Assembly (NCBI RefSeq): GCF_029265375.1
Contig: NZ_JAJUJJ010000016.1
Location: forward strand, 1 to 64,000
DNA length: 64,000 nt
DNA from: Nesterenkonia sp.
GTDB lineage: Bacteria > Actinomycetota > Actinomycetes > Actinomycetales > Micrococcaceae
Direction: 5' to 3'
The notes under the pieces were generated by a model, which was given only the letters and a program-made list of their open reading frames with translations, did no database searches and was not told the DNA's origin. Below, piece by piece: positions 7,408 through 15,541 of this stretch. The number at the start of each line of letters is the position of its first letter. The first letter of the stretch is position 1. Both the position numbers and the translations under genes were made by a program.

Positions 7408-7468
7408 CCTGCCCAAGCGGGTTCACCGGATATTCACCCGGAAGCGGGCCTGCAGACTTTCCCCATAC

Positions 7469-7876
7469 TTGATGTTCGACGGCACTGCGCGGCAAGCGAT
7501 GGAGTTTTATGCCTCCGTCTTCGGCGGAGAGCTGGACGTGCTCACCTACGCCGAGGGGATGGGTGAGGAGGGCGAGCTTAAGGACCGCCTCATGCACAGC
7601 TCGCTCTATCTGGAGCGTGGAGCCCACGTGATGGCTGCCGACACGTTCCCGGGTCAGTCGGCCAGCCTGGGCACCGTCGCGCTCAGCACGGCTGAGGAGG
7701 ACTCGTGTGAGGAGAATGCGCGTATCGCCTCCTGGTGGGAGAAGCTTGCGCCCGAGTCCCGCATCACGGTGCCCCTGGACGCCGCACCCTGGGATCCCAA
7801 CAGCCGCTACGGGCAGCTCACTGACCCCTACGGCGTGGAGTGGATGTTCATGGTCGGCCCCACCGAGCAGGGCTGA
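7469..7876 (+). CDS. VOC-superfamily protein (PhnB-like) with unusual start
   Basis: About 135 residues of a vicinal-oxygen-chelate fold protein of the PhnB / 3-demethylubiquinone methyltransferase-like branch. Typical pieces are MFDGTARQAMEFYASVFGGELD, MHSSLYLERGAHVMAAD and YGQLTDPYGVEWMFMV. Members normally begin a few residues earlier with a PYLMFDG stretch, and the codons just upstream do read Ser-Pro-Tyr before the TTG, but no ATG or GTG is in frame there. The start is therefore a TTG at 7469, an ATG at 7472, or a non-standard or lost codon. No Shine-Dalgarno sequence is visible. Its biochemical role is unknown. Confidence 0.75.
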   Translation: MMFDGTARQAMEFYASVFGGELDVLTYAEGMGEEGELKDRLMHSSLYLERGAHVMAADTFPGQSASLGTVALSTAEEDSCEENARIASWWEKLAPESRITVPLDAAPWDPNSRYGQLTDPYGVEWMFMVGPTEQG

Positions 7877-7948
7877 GAGTCTACGCGCGAGGCACTGAGA
7901 CTATTGCGCAGGGACTCCATGATTCGCGCCTGGGGATGATCCCGGACG

Positions 7949-8098
7949 CTACCTCGGGTCGACCTTCCGGCGGGGCCGTGCTCGCATCAGCAGCAGCGGA
8001 GTGAACACGACGCCGACGGCCACCTGGATATAGCTGAACCAGTACCAGAACCCGTCTTCTGCGGAGAGGAAAGTCAGCCCCGCCGCGGATATGCTCAG
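7949..8098 (-). pseudogene. possible remnant of a small membrane protein
   Basis: In one minus-strand frame the sequence reads SAAGLTFLSAEDGFWYW, then a hydrophobic stretch (FSYIQVAVGVVFTPLLLM) and a positively charged tail ending at a TAG at 7949-7951. This looks like the last membrane span and cytoplasmic tail of a real protein. No start codon is found in frame before it runs into purB, so it may be a decayed or frameshifted gene. Confidence 0.35.
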
Positions 8099-8130
8099 AC
8101 GGCGGCACGCACGACGCCGTCGCGCTGGAG

Positions 8131-9561
8131 CTACTTCAGATGCTTCTTCGCCAGCTCGGCAGCCAGCCCGGTGTAGCCGGCAGGAGTGAGATTCTTCAGC
8201 CGCTCGGCGGCCTCGGCGGAGAGGCCCAGGGACTCTACGAACTCCTGCAGCTTCTGTGCGTCCACCCGGCGCCCGCGGGTCAGCTCCTTGAGCCGCTCAT
8301 AGGGGTTCTCCATCCCTTCGACCCCGGCGATCGCCTCGGCGCGCATCACCGTCTGGATCGCCTCGCCGAGCACCTCCCAATTGGCGTCCAGATCAGCCGC
8401 AATCACATCCTGCGCCACATCCAGCTGCCCCAGCCCCTTAGCCACATTGGTCAGCGCCAGCACCGAATGCCCCAGCGCGGTGCCGATATTGCGCTGCCCC
8501 GAGGAGTCGGTCAGATCGCGCTGCCAGCGTGACTCCACCAGGGTGGAGCCCAGGGCGTCCAGCAGCGCATTGGAGATCTCCAGATTCGCCTCCGCGTTCT
8601 CAAAGCGGATCGGGTTGACCTTATGCGGCATGGTGGAGGAGCCGGTGGCGCCGGCCACCGGGATCTGCCGGAAGAACCCGATGCTGATGTAGCTCCACAC
8701 ATCCACGCACAGCCCGTGGAGGACGCGGTTGAACCGGGCGATGTCCGCATAGAGCTCCGCCTGGAAATCGTGGGACTCGATCTGGGTGGTCAGCGGATTG
8801 AACGTCAGCCCCAGGCCCTCCACAAAGCTCTGCGCAATGGCCGGCCAATCCGCCCGCGGAGCGGCAGCCAGGTGGGCCGCGTACGTCCCGGTGGCCCCAT
8901 TGATCTTCCCCAGGTACTCCTGGGACTCGATGCGCCGCAGCTGCCGGTTCAGCCGGTGGACGAAGACCGCCATCTCCTTGCCCAAGGTGGTGGGAGTCGC
9001 CGGCTGGCCGTGGGTGCGCGACAGCATCGGCACCTCCGCCGCCTGCTCAGCCAGCTCGCTGAGCCGGCCCACCGCCTGACGCGCAGCCGGCAGCCAGACC
9101 TGCTGCACGGCGTCGCGGATTCCCACCGCGTAACTGAGATTGTTGATGTCCTCGCTGGTGCAGGCGAAGTGCACCAGCGGCTTCAGCTCGCCCAACCCCA
9201 TAGGCTCCAGACGGCGGGCGATGAAGTACTCCACCGCTTTGACGTCGTGAACCGTCTGCGCCTCAATCTCGGCCAGCTCGGCGATCTGCTCTGCACCGAA
9301 GTCGGTGACGATCCCCCGCAGCTGCTGCACCTGCTCGGCGCTCAGCTGCGGCAGTCCGGGCAGCACCTGACGCTGACACAGGTGGATGAACCACTCCACC
9401 TCCACATAGATCCGGTTGCGGTTCAGAGCCGCCTCAGAGAGGTGATCCACCAGCGGAGCAGCCGCAGAGCGGTATCTCCCGTCCAACGGGCCCAGCGCAA
9501 TCGCCGGCTCAGCATCAGCAAGGCGGACACGATTCTGTTCGGAGGTCACAGCGGAGGTCAT
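8131..9561 (-). CDS. purB: adenylosuccinate lyase
   Basis: A 476-residue enzyme of the fumarase/aspartase superfamily that removes fumarate from adenylosuccinate and from SAICAR in purine synthesis. Seen in the sequence are ALGPLDGRYRS at the N-terminus, the FACTSEDINNLSYA segment, SRTHGQPATPTTLGKE with the catalytic His, and the signature loop GSSTMPHKVNPIRFENAE. It belongs to the longer gamma-proteobacterial-like branch. I start it at the second Met of an ATG-AGG-CCC-ATG stretch, which a GAGG precedes; the first Met is three codons earlier. The promoter region shares 19 identical bases with that of the E1alpha gene at 13395. It is separate from the purSQL operon 38 kb away. Confidence 0.93.
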   Translation of the reverse strand: MTSAVTSEQNRVRLADAEPAIALGPLDGRYRSAAAPLVDHLSEAALNRNRIYVEVEWFIHLCQRQVLPGLPQLSAEQVQQLRGIVTDFGAEQIAELAEIEAQTVHDVKAVEYFIARRLEPMGLGELKPLVHFACTSEDINNLSYAVGIRDAVQQVWLPAARQAVGRLSELAEQAAEVPMLSRTHGQPATPTTLGKEMAVFVHRLNRQLRRIESQEYLGKINGATGTYAAHLAAAPRADWPAIAQSFVEGLGLTFNPLTTQIESHDFQAELYADIARFNRVLHGLCVDVWSYISIGFFRQIPVAGATGSSTMPHKVNPIRFENAEANLEISNALLDALGSTLVESRWQRDLTDSSGQRNIGTALGHSVLALTNVAKGLGQLDVAQDVIAADLDANWEVLGEAIQTVMRAEAIAGVEGMENPYERLKELTRGRRVDAQKLQEFVESLGLSAEAAERLKNLTPAGYTGLAAELAKKHLK

Positions 9562-9577
9562 GGGCCTCATTGTGTCA
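9559..9577 (-). promoter_or_regulatory. promoter/initiation element of purB shared with the E1alpha gene
   Basis: On the minus strand the bases read TGACACAATGAGGCCCATG, identical to 13379-13397. CACAAT can serve as the -10 box seven bases before the ATG. Confidence 0.45.
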
Positions 9578-9737
9578 CGCACCCGCACGCCGCGGTTTTC
9601 CCCACCACCGAGGCGACGGCGACGACGCACCGCAGCACTCCCCAACCTCCTGCATCGGCGCTCGGACCGGCCCGGGGCCGGCTTACCGTGCTGGCTGACA
9701 GGGCTGCACCGCACGAGTTTCACCGGGAGGGGCGCAG

Positions 9738-10217
9738 ATGTTCATCACCACCGCCGCGCTGCAGTTGGAGGACGCCGCGGCTGCCTACCGCAGCGCCGCC
9801 ACCACGCTGAAAACCGCGACCCAGCACACCGATGACTACCTGACGCACCTGCACGACGCCGAAGAGGTGCAGTGGCACTCCGACGCCGCTGAAGCATTCC
9901 GCCTGCTGCTGTCCGCCCTCCGGGAGCCCGGCGGCTTCCTGAGCTCGGAGACCGAGGCGCTGGCGGCTGAGGCCGATCTGATCGCCGCAGAACTCACCAG
10001 CTATGCCGCCACAGCGCGCCAGCTCAGCCAGATCGTGGATCTGCTCTCCGCAGTCGACCTCCCCGCGCTGATGTGGGACTTGGGCGCCGACCAGGTCGCC
10101 GGGCTGCGCAGCGCGGCCGCCGACGCCGTCACCGACGCCGACGAGTTTCTGCGCTTCGTCCACGACAACGGAGGAATCCCGGGACTGCTGCTCGAGGCGG
10201 CGGCTCGATTGTGGTGA
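9738..10217 (+). CDS. WXG100-like small helical protein
   Basis: A 159-residue, Ala-rich, mostly helical protein without signal peptide or membrane span. Residues 43-52 read EVQWHSDAAEAFR, which resembles the WXG turn followed by AxxFR in ESAT-6/WXG100 proteins, with Ser in place of Gly. A second helical pair follows, and a hydrophobic C-terminal helix (GIPGLLLEAAARLW) closes the protein. Translation is well supported by GGGAGGGGCAG ahead of the ATG. The next gene starts 13 bases downstream, so they are co-expressed. It may be a partner or targeting protein for the hydrolase next door, as WXG proteins are for type VII secretion substrates; no secretion ATPase is present in the window. Confidence 0.7.
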   Translation: MFITTAALQLEDAAAAYRSAATTLKTATQHTDDYLTHLHDAEEVQWHSDAAEAFRLLLSALREPGGFLSSETEALAAEADLIAAELTSYAATARQLSQIVDLLSAVDLPALMWDLGADQVAGLRSAAADAVTDADEFLRFVHDNGGIPGLLLEAAARLW

Positions 10218-10230
10218 GGAGGCATCTGAG

Positions 10231-11823
10231 ATGGCTATCGCGCCGATGCCAGGAGGCCCAGTGGTTCTGGGGCCCGAGTCACCGCTGGCACCGGAGATAT
10301 GGCAGACCCTACCGGCGCGCCGCCCAGGGCTCGCGGTGCGCACCTCCGGGGGACCCACCAGCATCAACCTGTTCTGGGAATCCTTGATGAACGCCCAGTC
10401 CCACGTCGGCGCGGCGGCACAGTCCCTGAACTCGCTCGTCGAGGCGCTGGGTGACGCGGCTGCAACAGCCAGCCCGGGCATCGGGCACGTGCACTGGCGG
10501 GTGCCCGGGTTCCAGCTGCGCCTGGCCGCGGTCCAAGCGGCAACGGCCGGGCTGGAGGAGCTGATGCAGCGGGCGGTCACCGGGGTGAAGACCAGTCACG
10601 ACGCCTACCGCGACGCTGAGACTGTGGTGCGCCGCCTCTTCGAGCTGCTCGTCCGCCTCAACGAAGACGAGCTCGTCCTGGAGCATGCGCTGCTGCCCCA
10701 GGGGGATAAGTCCTACGTCTACGACTGGATCGCGACCACCGGCGTTCTGCTCGGTGGGGTCGGTGTTGATGTGCTGCTGATGCGGTATCCGGCGATCGGG
10801 GCGATCGCCGGGACGCTGATGGCCGTGGAGCGCAACGCCGGGCTCAGCCCCGCGCTGATGGGACGCTACGAGCAGGTCCTGGACCGGGAGCCGACCGCAG
10901 AGTTCACCCACACCGCAGACGGAAGTCTCAGCGGCCACCTGCGGCACATGATGGATGTCAGCGAGTCCGGGGACATCGCCGTCTCCCATATCCGCAGGCC
11001 GGGGGAGGAGGATGTCTATGCCCTCTACCTCCCCGGATTCGACTTCGAAGGCGCCGGCATGAGTCACGGCCGCAGCCCGATGAGCCTGATCGACGCCTAC
11101 ACCCACGGATCCGAGCACATGATCAGCGCCGTGGAGCAGGCCCTCGAGCAGGCAGGAGTCCCGGAGGGAGCCACAGTGCTGCCCATCGGCCACAGCCTTG
11201 GGGGCAGTCACGTGATCAATATGCTGGGCAGCCGGAGGCTCACTGAGCGTTACCGCTTCCCGGCCGCGGCCACCATCGGCAGCCCGGGCCGCAATACGCG
11301 CGTGAACTCCGATGCCGCCATCACGCATCTGCAGGACGGGCGGGACCCGGTGCCGCACCTCTTCGGCCAGCGGCACCAGGAGTCGGCCACCCGGCTGAAT
11401 GTGGTCTATGACGTGCAGAACCCGCACACCGAGGTGGAGACTCCTGCAGGGAGCGCCCACACCCTGGAGCACAACGTGGAGGCCATCGCCGAGGTGGAGG
11501 AGCACCAGCTGGACTGGTTCGACGACGACGAACTGGAACACCTCGATGCGCTCCGGCGGCACTTGGACGGTCAGGTCACCACCACCGTCTACCGCACCCA
11601 GTGGCAGCCGATGGATACCCCGGAGCATCTGTTCCCCTGGGAGGCTGAAAGTCTGGAGGATCTTGAGTACATGCGGGAGGCCATCCGTGAGGGGATGGAG
11701 GAGGCCAAGCAGATGCCGCGCCGCTCCTCTCGGCACGATCCCTCCACCAGCACACCGCCGACTGTGCCGTGGGAGGTCGCTGAGCAGAACCCCGCCCGGA
11801 TGACCGGCCAGCAGCCGCGCTAG
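10231..11823 (+). CDS. WXG-associated predicted alpha/beta serine hydrolase
   Basis: A 530-residue protein in two parts. Residues 1-150 are helical and resemble an LXG/WXG-type N-terminal region (INLFWESLMNAQSHVGAAAQ). Residues 160-200 hold a hydrophobic hairpin (TTGVLLGGVGVDVLLM). Residues 240-430 form an alpha/beta hydrolase core: the nucleophile elbow GHSLGG contains Ser322, LQDGRDPVPH provides Asp372, and AHTLEHN provides His410 or His414, giving a plausible catalytic triad of the lipase class. The tail is acidic, then Pro-rich. It lies directly behind the WXG100-like gene. It could be a secreted lipase/esterase or an antibacterial effector; no candidate immunity gene is seen on the same strand downstream. 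Substrate unknown. Confidence 0.72.
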   Translation: MAIAPMPGGPVVLGPESPLAPEIWQTLPARRPGLAVRTSGGPTSINLFWESLMNAQSHVGAAAQSLNSLVEALGDAAATASPGIGHVHWRVPGFQLRLAAVQAATAGLEELMQRAVTGVKTSHDAYRDAETVVRRLFELLVRLNEDELVLEHALLPQGDKSYVYDWIATTGVLLGGVGVDVLLMRYPAIGAIAGTLMAVERNAGLSPALMGRYEQVLDREPTAEFTHTADGSLSGHLRHMMDVSESGDIAVSHIRRPGEEDVYALYLPGFDFEGAGMSHGRSPMSLIDAYTHGSEHMISAVEQALEQAGVPEGATVLPIGHSLGGSHVINMLGSRRLTERYRFPAAATIGSPGRNTRVNSDAAITHLQDGRDPVPHLFGQRHQESATRLNVVYDVQNPHTEVETPAGSAHTLEHNVEAIAEVEEHQLDWFDDDELEHLDALRRHLDGQVTTTVYRTQWQPMDTPEHLFPWEAESLEDLEYMREAIREGMEEAKQMPRRSSRHDPSTSTPPTVPWEVAEQNPARMTGQQPR

Positions 11824-11839
11824 GTCCGGGCCGGGGAGA

Positions 11840-12238
11840 CTAGGTGCGGCTCGGGGAGAGGAGGAACCGGTTGAGCACTGCCGAGATGATGGCCACCACG
11901 ATCGCTCCCAGGACCGCATCGAAGAAGAAGCTCTCCACCACGAAGGTGACCGGAGTCCACGAGGTCAGCCAGCCGGTCAGCAGCAGCATCAGAGCGTTGA
12001 TCACCACGGCGAACAGCCCCAGTGTCAGACACGTGATCGGCAGCGAGAGCACCTGCACGATCGGCTTGATGGTCACGTTGACCAGCCCGAATACTGCGCC
12101 GACGAACAGGTAGGCCAGCAGCACTGCTCCGAGGTCGTCGCTGACGCCGTCGATATAGATTCCGGGCACCAGCAGAGCGGCTGCGCCGAGGGCCAGTGCA
12201 TTGAGAGTGATCGCCAGTAGGATTCTCACATAACCCAT
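11840..12238 (-). CDS. phage-holin-4_2 family membrane protein
   Basis: A 132-residue protein with four hydrophobic segments, matching the YvlD / phage_holin_4_2 family: the conserved GAVFGLVNVTIKPIVQVLSLPITCLTLGLF segment with its Asn and Pro residues is visible. Despite the name, these are chromosomal proteins of unknown function and there is no phage context here. It converges with the hydrolase gene (16 bases apart) and diverges from hisC. Confidence 0.85.
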   Translation of the reverse strand: MGYVRILLAITLNALALGAAALLVPGIYIDGVSDDLGAVLLAYLFVGAVFGLVNVTIKPIVQVLSLPITCLTLGLFAVVINALMLLLTGWLTSWTPVTFVVESFFFDAVLGAIVVAIISAVLNRFLLSPSRT

Positions 12239-12276
12239 CGTCTCACGGGCCTGCGCCCGAACCCAGTGAGGAAGCT

Positions 12277-13371
12277 ATGACAGACCCAATTATCACTCCG
12301 CGCGCCGCCGTGGCTGCGCTGCCCTCCTACGCCGCCGGCAAGCCGCCGTCCCCCGCCGACGGACTGACGCCCTATAAGCTGTCCTCCAATGAGAACCCCT
12401 TGGGTCCGGTGCCGGCGGCAGCGGAGGCTGCTGCCGCGGTGACCACTCTGCACCGCTACCCCAACCCCGCCGGGGAAGCCCTGCGCGCCGCCCTCGCTGA
12501 CCACCTGGACGTCCCGTACGAAGACATCGTCACCGGCACCGGAAGCCTGGGAGCCCTGACCCAGATCATCCAGGCCTTCGCCGGAACCTCGGCCGACGGC
12601 AGCGCAGACGAAGTGATCTACCCGTGGCGGTCCTTTGAGGCCTACCCGATCGTGGTGCGCGTCGCAGGTGCCAAGGACGTCCAGATCCCGGTGGGGCCCG
12701 ACGGCCGGCACGACCTGCAGGCGATGGCAGCGGCAATCACCGAGCGCACCAAGGTCATCCTGATGTGCACCCCCAACAACCCGACCGGACCGGCTCTGAC
12801 CCATACCGAGGTCACGCAGTTCCTCCGCGCGGTCCCGCCCCACGTGGTGGTCGTCATCGATGAGGCCTACCAGGAGTTCGTCCGCAGCGAGGATCCGGTG
12901 GACACCCTCTCCCTCTACAGCAGTCACCCCAATGTGGCGGTCCTGCGCACCTTCTCCAAGGCCCACGGACTGGCCGCGCTGCGAGTGGGCTACTCGATCG
13001 CCCAACAGTCGATCACCGAGCATCTGCGCAAGACGGCCGTGCCCTTCGGCGTCAGCACAGTCGGCGAGGCGGCAGCGATCGCCTCCCTGAAGCACCACGA
13101 CGAGGTCGACCGCCGGGTCGCTCAGATTGTGGAGGAACGACAAAGAGTCGCCGAAGGCCTCGCCGATGCAGGATGGCAGATTCCAGAGACCCAGGCGAAC
13201 TTCGTCTGGCTGCCGCTGGGGGAACAGGCAGTCGACTTTGCCCATGCCGCAGGCGTCCAGGCCCTTGCGGTGCGGGCATTCGCCGGTGAAGGAGTGCGGG
13301 TCACCATCGGCGAGCCGGAGGCCAACGACCGTTTCCTCCAGTTGTGCAGAACCTACAGCGGACGCCCCTGA
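12277..13371 (+). CDS. hisC: histidinol-phosphate / aromatic aminotransferase
   Basis: A 364-residue fold-type I aminotransferase of the HisC/Pat branch, which moves an amino group from glutamate to imidazole-acetol phosphate or to an aromatic 2-oxoacid. Landmarks are KLSSNENPLGP near residue 30, LHRYPNP, CTPNNPTGP, VVIDEAYQEF and the PLP lysine Lys228 in RTFSKAHGLAALRVGY. No other his genes are nearby, so this may be the second actinobacterial copy that works as an aromatic-amino-acid transaminase. It ends 23 bases before the E1alpha gene. A Shine-Dalgarno-like GAGGAAG precedes the ATG. Confidence 0.9.
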   Translation: MTDPIITPRAAVAALPSYAAGKPPSPADGLTPYKLSSNENPLGPVPAAAEAAAAVTTLHRYPNPAGEALRAALADHLDVPYEDIVTGTGSLGALTQIIQAFAGTSADGSADEVIYPWRSFEAYPIVVRVAGAKDVQIPVGPDGRHDLQAMAAAITERTKVILMCTPNNPTGPALTHTEVTQFLRAVPPHVVVVIDEAYQEFVRSEDPVDTLSLYSSHPNVAVLRTFSKAHGLAALRVGYSIAQQSITEHLRKTAVPFGVSTVGEAAAIASLKHHDEVDRRVAQIVEERQRVAEGLADAGWQIPETQANFVWLPLGEQAVDFAHAAGVQALAVRAFAGEGVRVTIGEPEANDRFLQLCRTYSGRP

Positions 13372-13378
13372 ACCCGGC

Positions 13379-13397
13379 TGACACAATGAGGCCCATG
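13379..13397 (+). promoter_or_regulatory. promoter/initiation element of the 2-oxoacid dehydrogenase operon
   Basis: TGACACAATGAGGCCCATG is identical over 19 bases to the minus-strand start region of purB (9559-9577). CACAAT lies seven bases before the ATG and would fit a -10 box. Confidence 0.45.
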
Positions 13398-14504
13398 GGA
13401 GACGTGGTGCAGCTGCTCACCGAGAACGGCGAGCTCAGAGAAGACGAGGTCTACAGCCGATACGTCGAAGAGCTCGACGACGCCGCACTGCGCGATCTCT
13501 ACCGGCATATGGCCCTCGAACGCCGGGTCGACGCCGAGGCCACCAGCCTGCAGCGCCAAGGGCAGCTGGCGCTGTGGGCACCCGCCCTGGGCCAGGAGGC
13601 CGCTCAGGTGGGCACTATCGCTGCACTGAAGCCCACCGACCGGGTCTTCCCCACCTACCGGGAGCACGCCATGGCCCTCTACCGCGGCATCAGCCCTGAG
13701 GAGCTGATGGCCACCTTCCGCGCCGCCCGGCACACCGGATGGGACCCCCACACCTACCACTTCAACAATTACGCAGTGGTGCTGGCCTCCCAGACCCTGC
13801 ACGCAGCAGGCTGGGCCATGGGGATCGTCCAGGACCAGCGCACCGGCACCCTGGACCCGGACCAACCAGCCGACGAGATTGTGCTGGCATGCCTGGGCGA
13901 CGGCGCCTCCAGCCAAGGCGATGCGCACGAATCCATGGTCTTCGCCAGCTCGTATCAGCTGCCCCTGCTGTACTTCATCCAGAACAACCACTGGGCGATC
14001 TCGGTGCCCAGCAGCACCCAGTCCCCGGCGCCGCTGGTGCGTCGGGCCTACGGCTACGGCTTCACCGGCGTGCAGGTGGACGGCAATGACGTGCTGGCCA
14101 GCTACGCCGTGGCCCGCCATTGCGCCGAGCAGATCCGGGAAGGCTCCGGGCCGCAGCTGATCGAGTCGATCACCTACCGTCTCGGCGCTCACACCACGGC
14201 TGATGACCCCACCAAATACCGCAGCGCCGAGGAGGTGGAGGTCTGGCGGGCCAAAGACCCGATCGCCCGCTGCCGCAGCTGGCTCCAGGCCGAGCAGAAG
14301 GCCGATGAGACCTTCTTCGAAGAGACTGACGCCGAAGCCGACGAGCTCGCCGCTGAACTGCGCCGCGCAGTGCTTGAGATGGAGCCGATCGACCTGGAGC
14401 GGGTCTTCGACACTGTCTACGCAGAGCCCCACCGGCAGGTGGAGGTGGAGAAGGCCTGGCTGAAGGACTACGAAGCCGGCTTCGCCGAGGAGGAGGGCCG
14501 ATGA
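13395..14504 (+). CDS. pdhA: 2-oxoacid dehydrogenase E1 component, alpha subunit
   Basis: A 369-residue thiamine-diphosphate enzyme subunit that, with the beta subunit, decarboxylates pyruvate or branched-chain 2-oxoacids. The TPP-binding motif appears as CLGDGASSQGDAHESMVFAS followed by FIQNNHWAIS; the RLGAHTTADDPTKYR loop is typical of the alpha subunits. The start is set at the ATG 13395. The stop overlaps the beta-subunit start as ATGA. No E3 (lipoamide dehydrogenase) follows, so the complex must borrow one. Whether it acts on pyruvate or on branched-chain acids cannot be decided here; the nearby 3-hydroxyisobutyryl-CoA hydrolase-like gene at 18876 slightly favours the branched-chain role. 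Confidence 0.85.
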   Translation: MGDVVQLLTENGELREDEVYSRYVEELDDAALRDLYRHMALERRVDAEATSLQRQGQLALWAPALGQEAAQVGTIAALKPTDRVFPTYREHAMALYRGISPEELMATFRAARHTGWDPHTYHFNNYAVVLASQTLHAAGWAMGIVQDQRTGTLDPDQPADEIVLACLGDGASSQGDAHESMVFASSYQLPLLYFIQNNHWAISVPSSTQSPAPLVRRAYGYGFTGVQVDGNDVLASYAVARHCAEQIREGSGPQLIESITYRLGAHTTADDPTKYRSAEEVEVWRAKDPIARCRSWLQAEQKADETFFEETDAEADELAAELRRAVLEMEPIDLERVFDTVYAEPHRQVEVEKAWLKDYEAGFAEEEGR

Positions 14505-15529
14505 CCTCACAGGATTCGCCGGCAGAGGCACAGCCCACCACTAGCACTCTCCCGCTGGCCAAAGCCATCAATGCGGCTCTGCGGGACGCCTTAGCGGCCG
14601 ATGCGAAGACCCTGCTCATCGGTGAGGACATCGGCAAGCTGGGGGGCGTCTTCCGCGTCACCGATGGCCTGCAGGCCCAGTTCGGCGAAGACCGCGTCAT
14701 CGACTCGCCGCTGGCCGAATCCGGGATCATCGGCACCTGCATCGGCATGGCCATGCGCGGCTACCGTCCGGTGGCCGAGATCCAGTTCGACGGCTTCGTC
14801 TTCCCCGCCTTCAACCAGATCACCACCCAGCTGGCCAAGATCCACAACCGCGCCGACGGCGCCGTCAGCGTCCCAGTGACCATCCGGCTGCCCTACGGCG
14901 GCCACATCGGCTCGATCGAGCACCACTCCGAATCGCCCGAGGCCTACTTCGCCCACACCGCAGGGCTGCGCATCATCGCCCCCTCCAGCCCGCAGGACGC
15001 TTACTGGATGACGCGGCAGGCCATCGCCTGCGACGACCCGATCATCATCCTCGAACCCAAGCGCCGGTACTGGCTCAAAGGAGAGGTCTCCACCGCCGAC
15101 CCGGCCCCGGATGCCTTCACCGCGCAGGTGCTGCGCAGCGGCACCGACGCGACCCTGGCCACCTACGGCCCGCTGGTACCGGTCGCGCTGGCCGCCGCAG
15201 AGGTCGCCGCCGGCCAAGGACGCAGCGTCGAAGTCGTCGACGTGAGATCCATCAGCCCGCTGGACGACGAGACCATCGCCCGCTCGGCGGCCAAGACTCA
15301 GCGGCTCGTCGTCGCGCATGAGGCCCCCACCTTCGGCGGATTCGGCGCCGAGATCGCCGCCCGGGTCAGTGAGCGCGCCCACCACCGGCTGGCCGCCCCC
15401 GTGCTGCGCGTCGGCGGATTCCACATGCCTTATCCGCCCACTGCGCAGGAGCACCGATACCTCCCGGACATCGACCGGATGCTCGAAGCGCTTGAACGAA
15501 GCTTCGCCTACCCCAGCGCCACCGCCTAA
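14501..15529 (+). CDS. 2-oxoacid dehydrogenase E1 component, beta subunit
   Basis: A 342-residue beta subunit of the heterotetrameric E1, with the transketolase pyrimidine-binding domain first (LIGEDIGKLGGVFRVTDGL, FGEDRVIDSPLAESGIIG, RGYRPVAEIQFDGF) and the C-terminal transketolase domain after residue 210 (TYGPLVPVALAAAE, SISPLDDETI). It overlaps the alpha subunit by four bases and precedes E2 by 12 bases, so all three are made from one mRNA. Confidence 0.92.
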   Translation: MTSQDSPAEAQPTTSTLPLAKAINAALRDALAADAKTLLIGEDIGKLGGVFRVTDGLQAQFGEDRVIDSPLAESGIIGTCIGMAMRGYRPVAEIQFDGFVFPAFNQITTQLAKIHNRADGAVSVPVTIRLPYGGHIGSIEHHSESPEAYFAHTAGLRIIAPSSPQDAYWMTRQAIACDDPIIILEPKRRYWLKGEVSTADPAPDAFTAQVLRSGTDATLATYGPLVPVALAAAEVAAGQGRSVEVVDVRSISPLDDETIARSAAKTQRLVVAHEAPTFGGFGAEIAARVSERAHHRLAAPVLRVGGFHMPYPPTAQEHRYLPDIDRMLEALERSFAYPSATA

Positions 15530-15541
15530 GGAGGCATACCC

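Noticed and set aside
7881..8108. 75-codon minus-strand frame behind purB
   Set aside because: Arg-rich composition typical of an off-frame read. The neighbouring frame in the same stretch is the protein-like one.
11840..12238. Prophage remnant suggested by the holin-like name
   Set aside because: The protein belongs to a widespread chromosomal membrane family, and no other phage gene is near.
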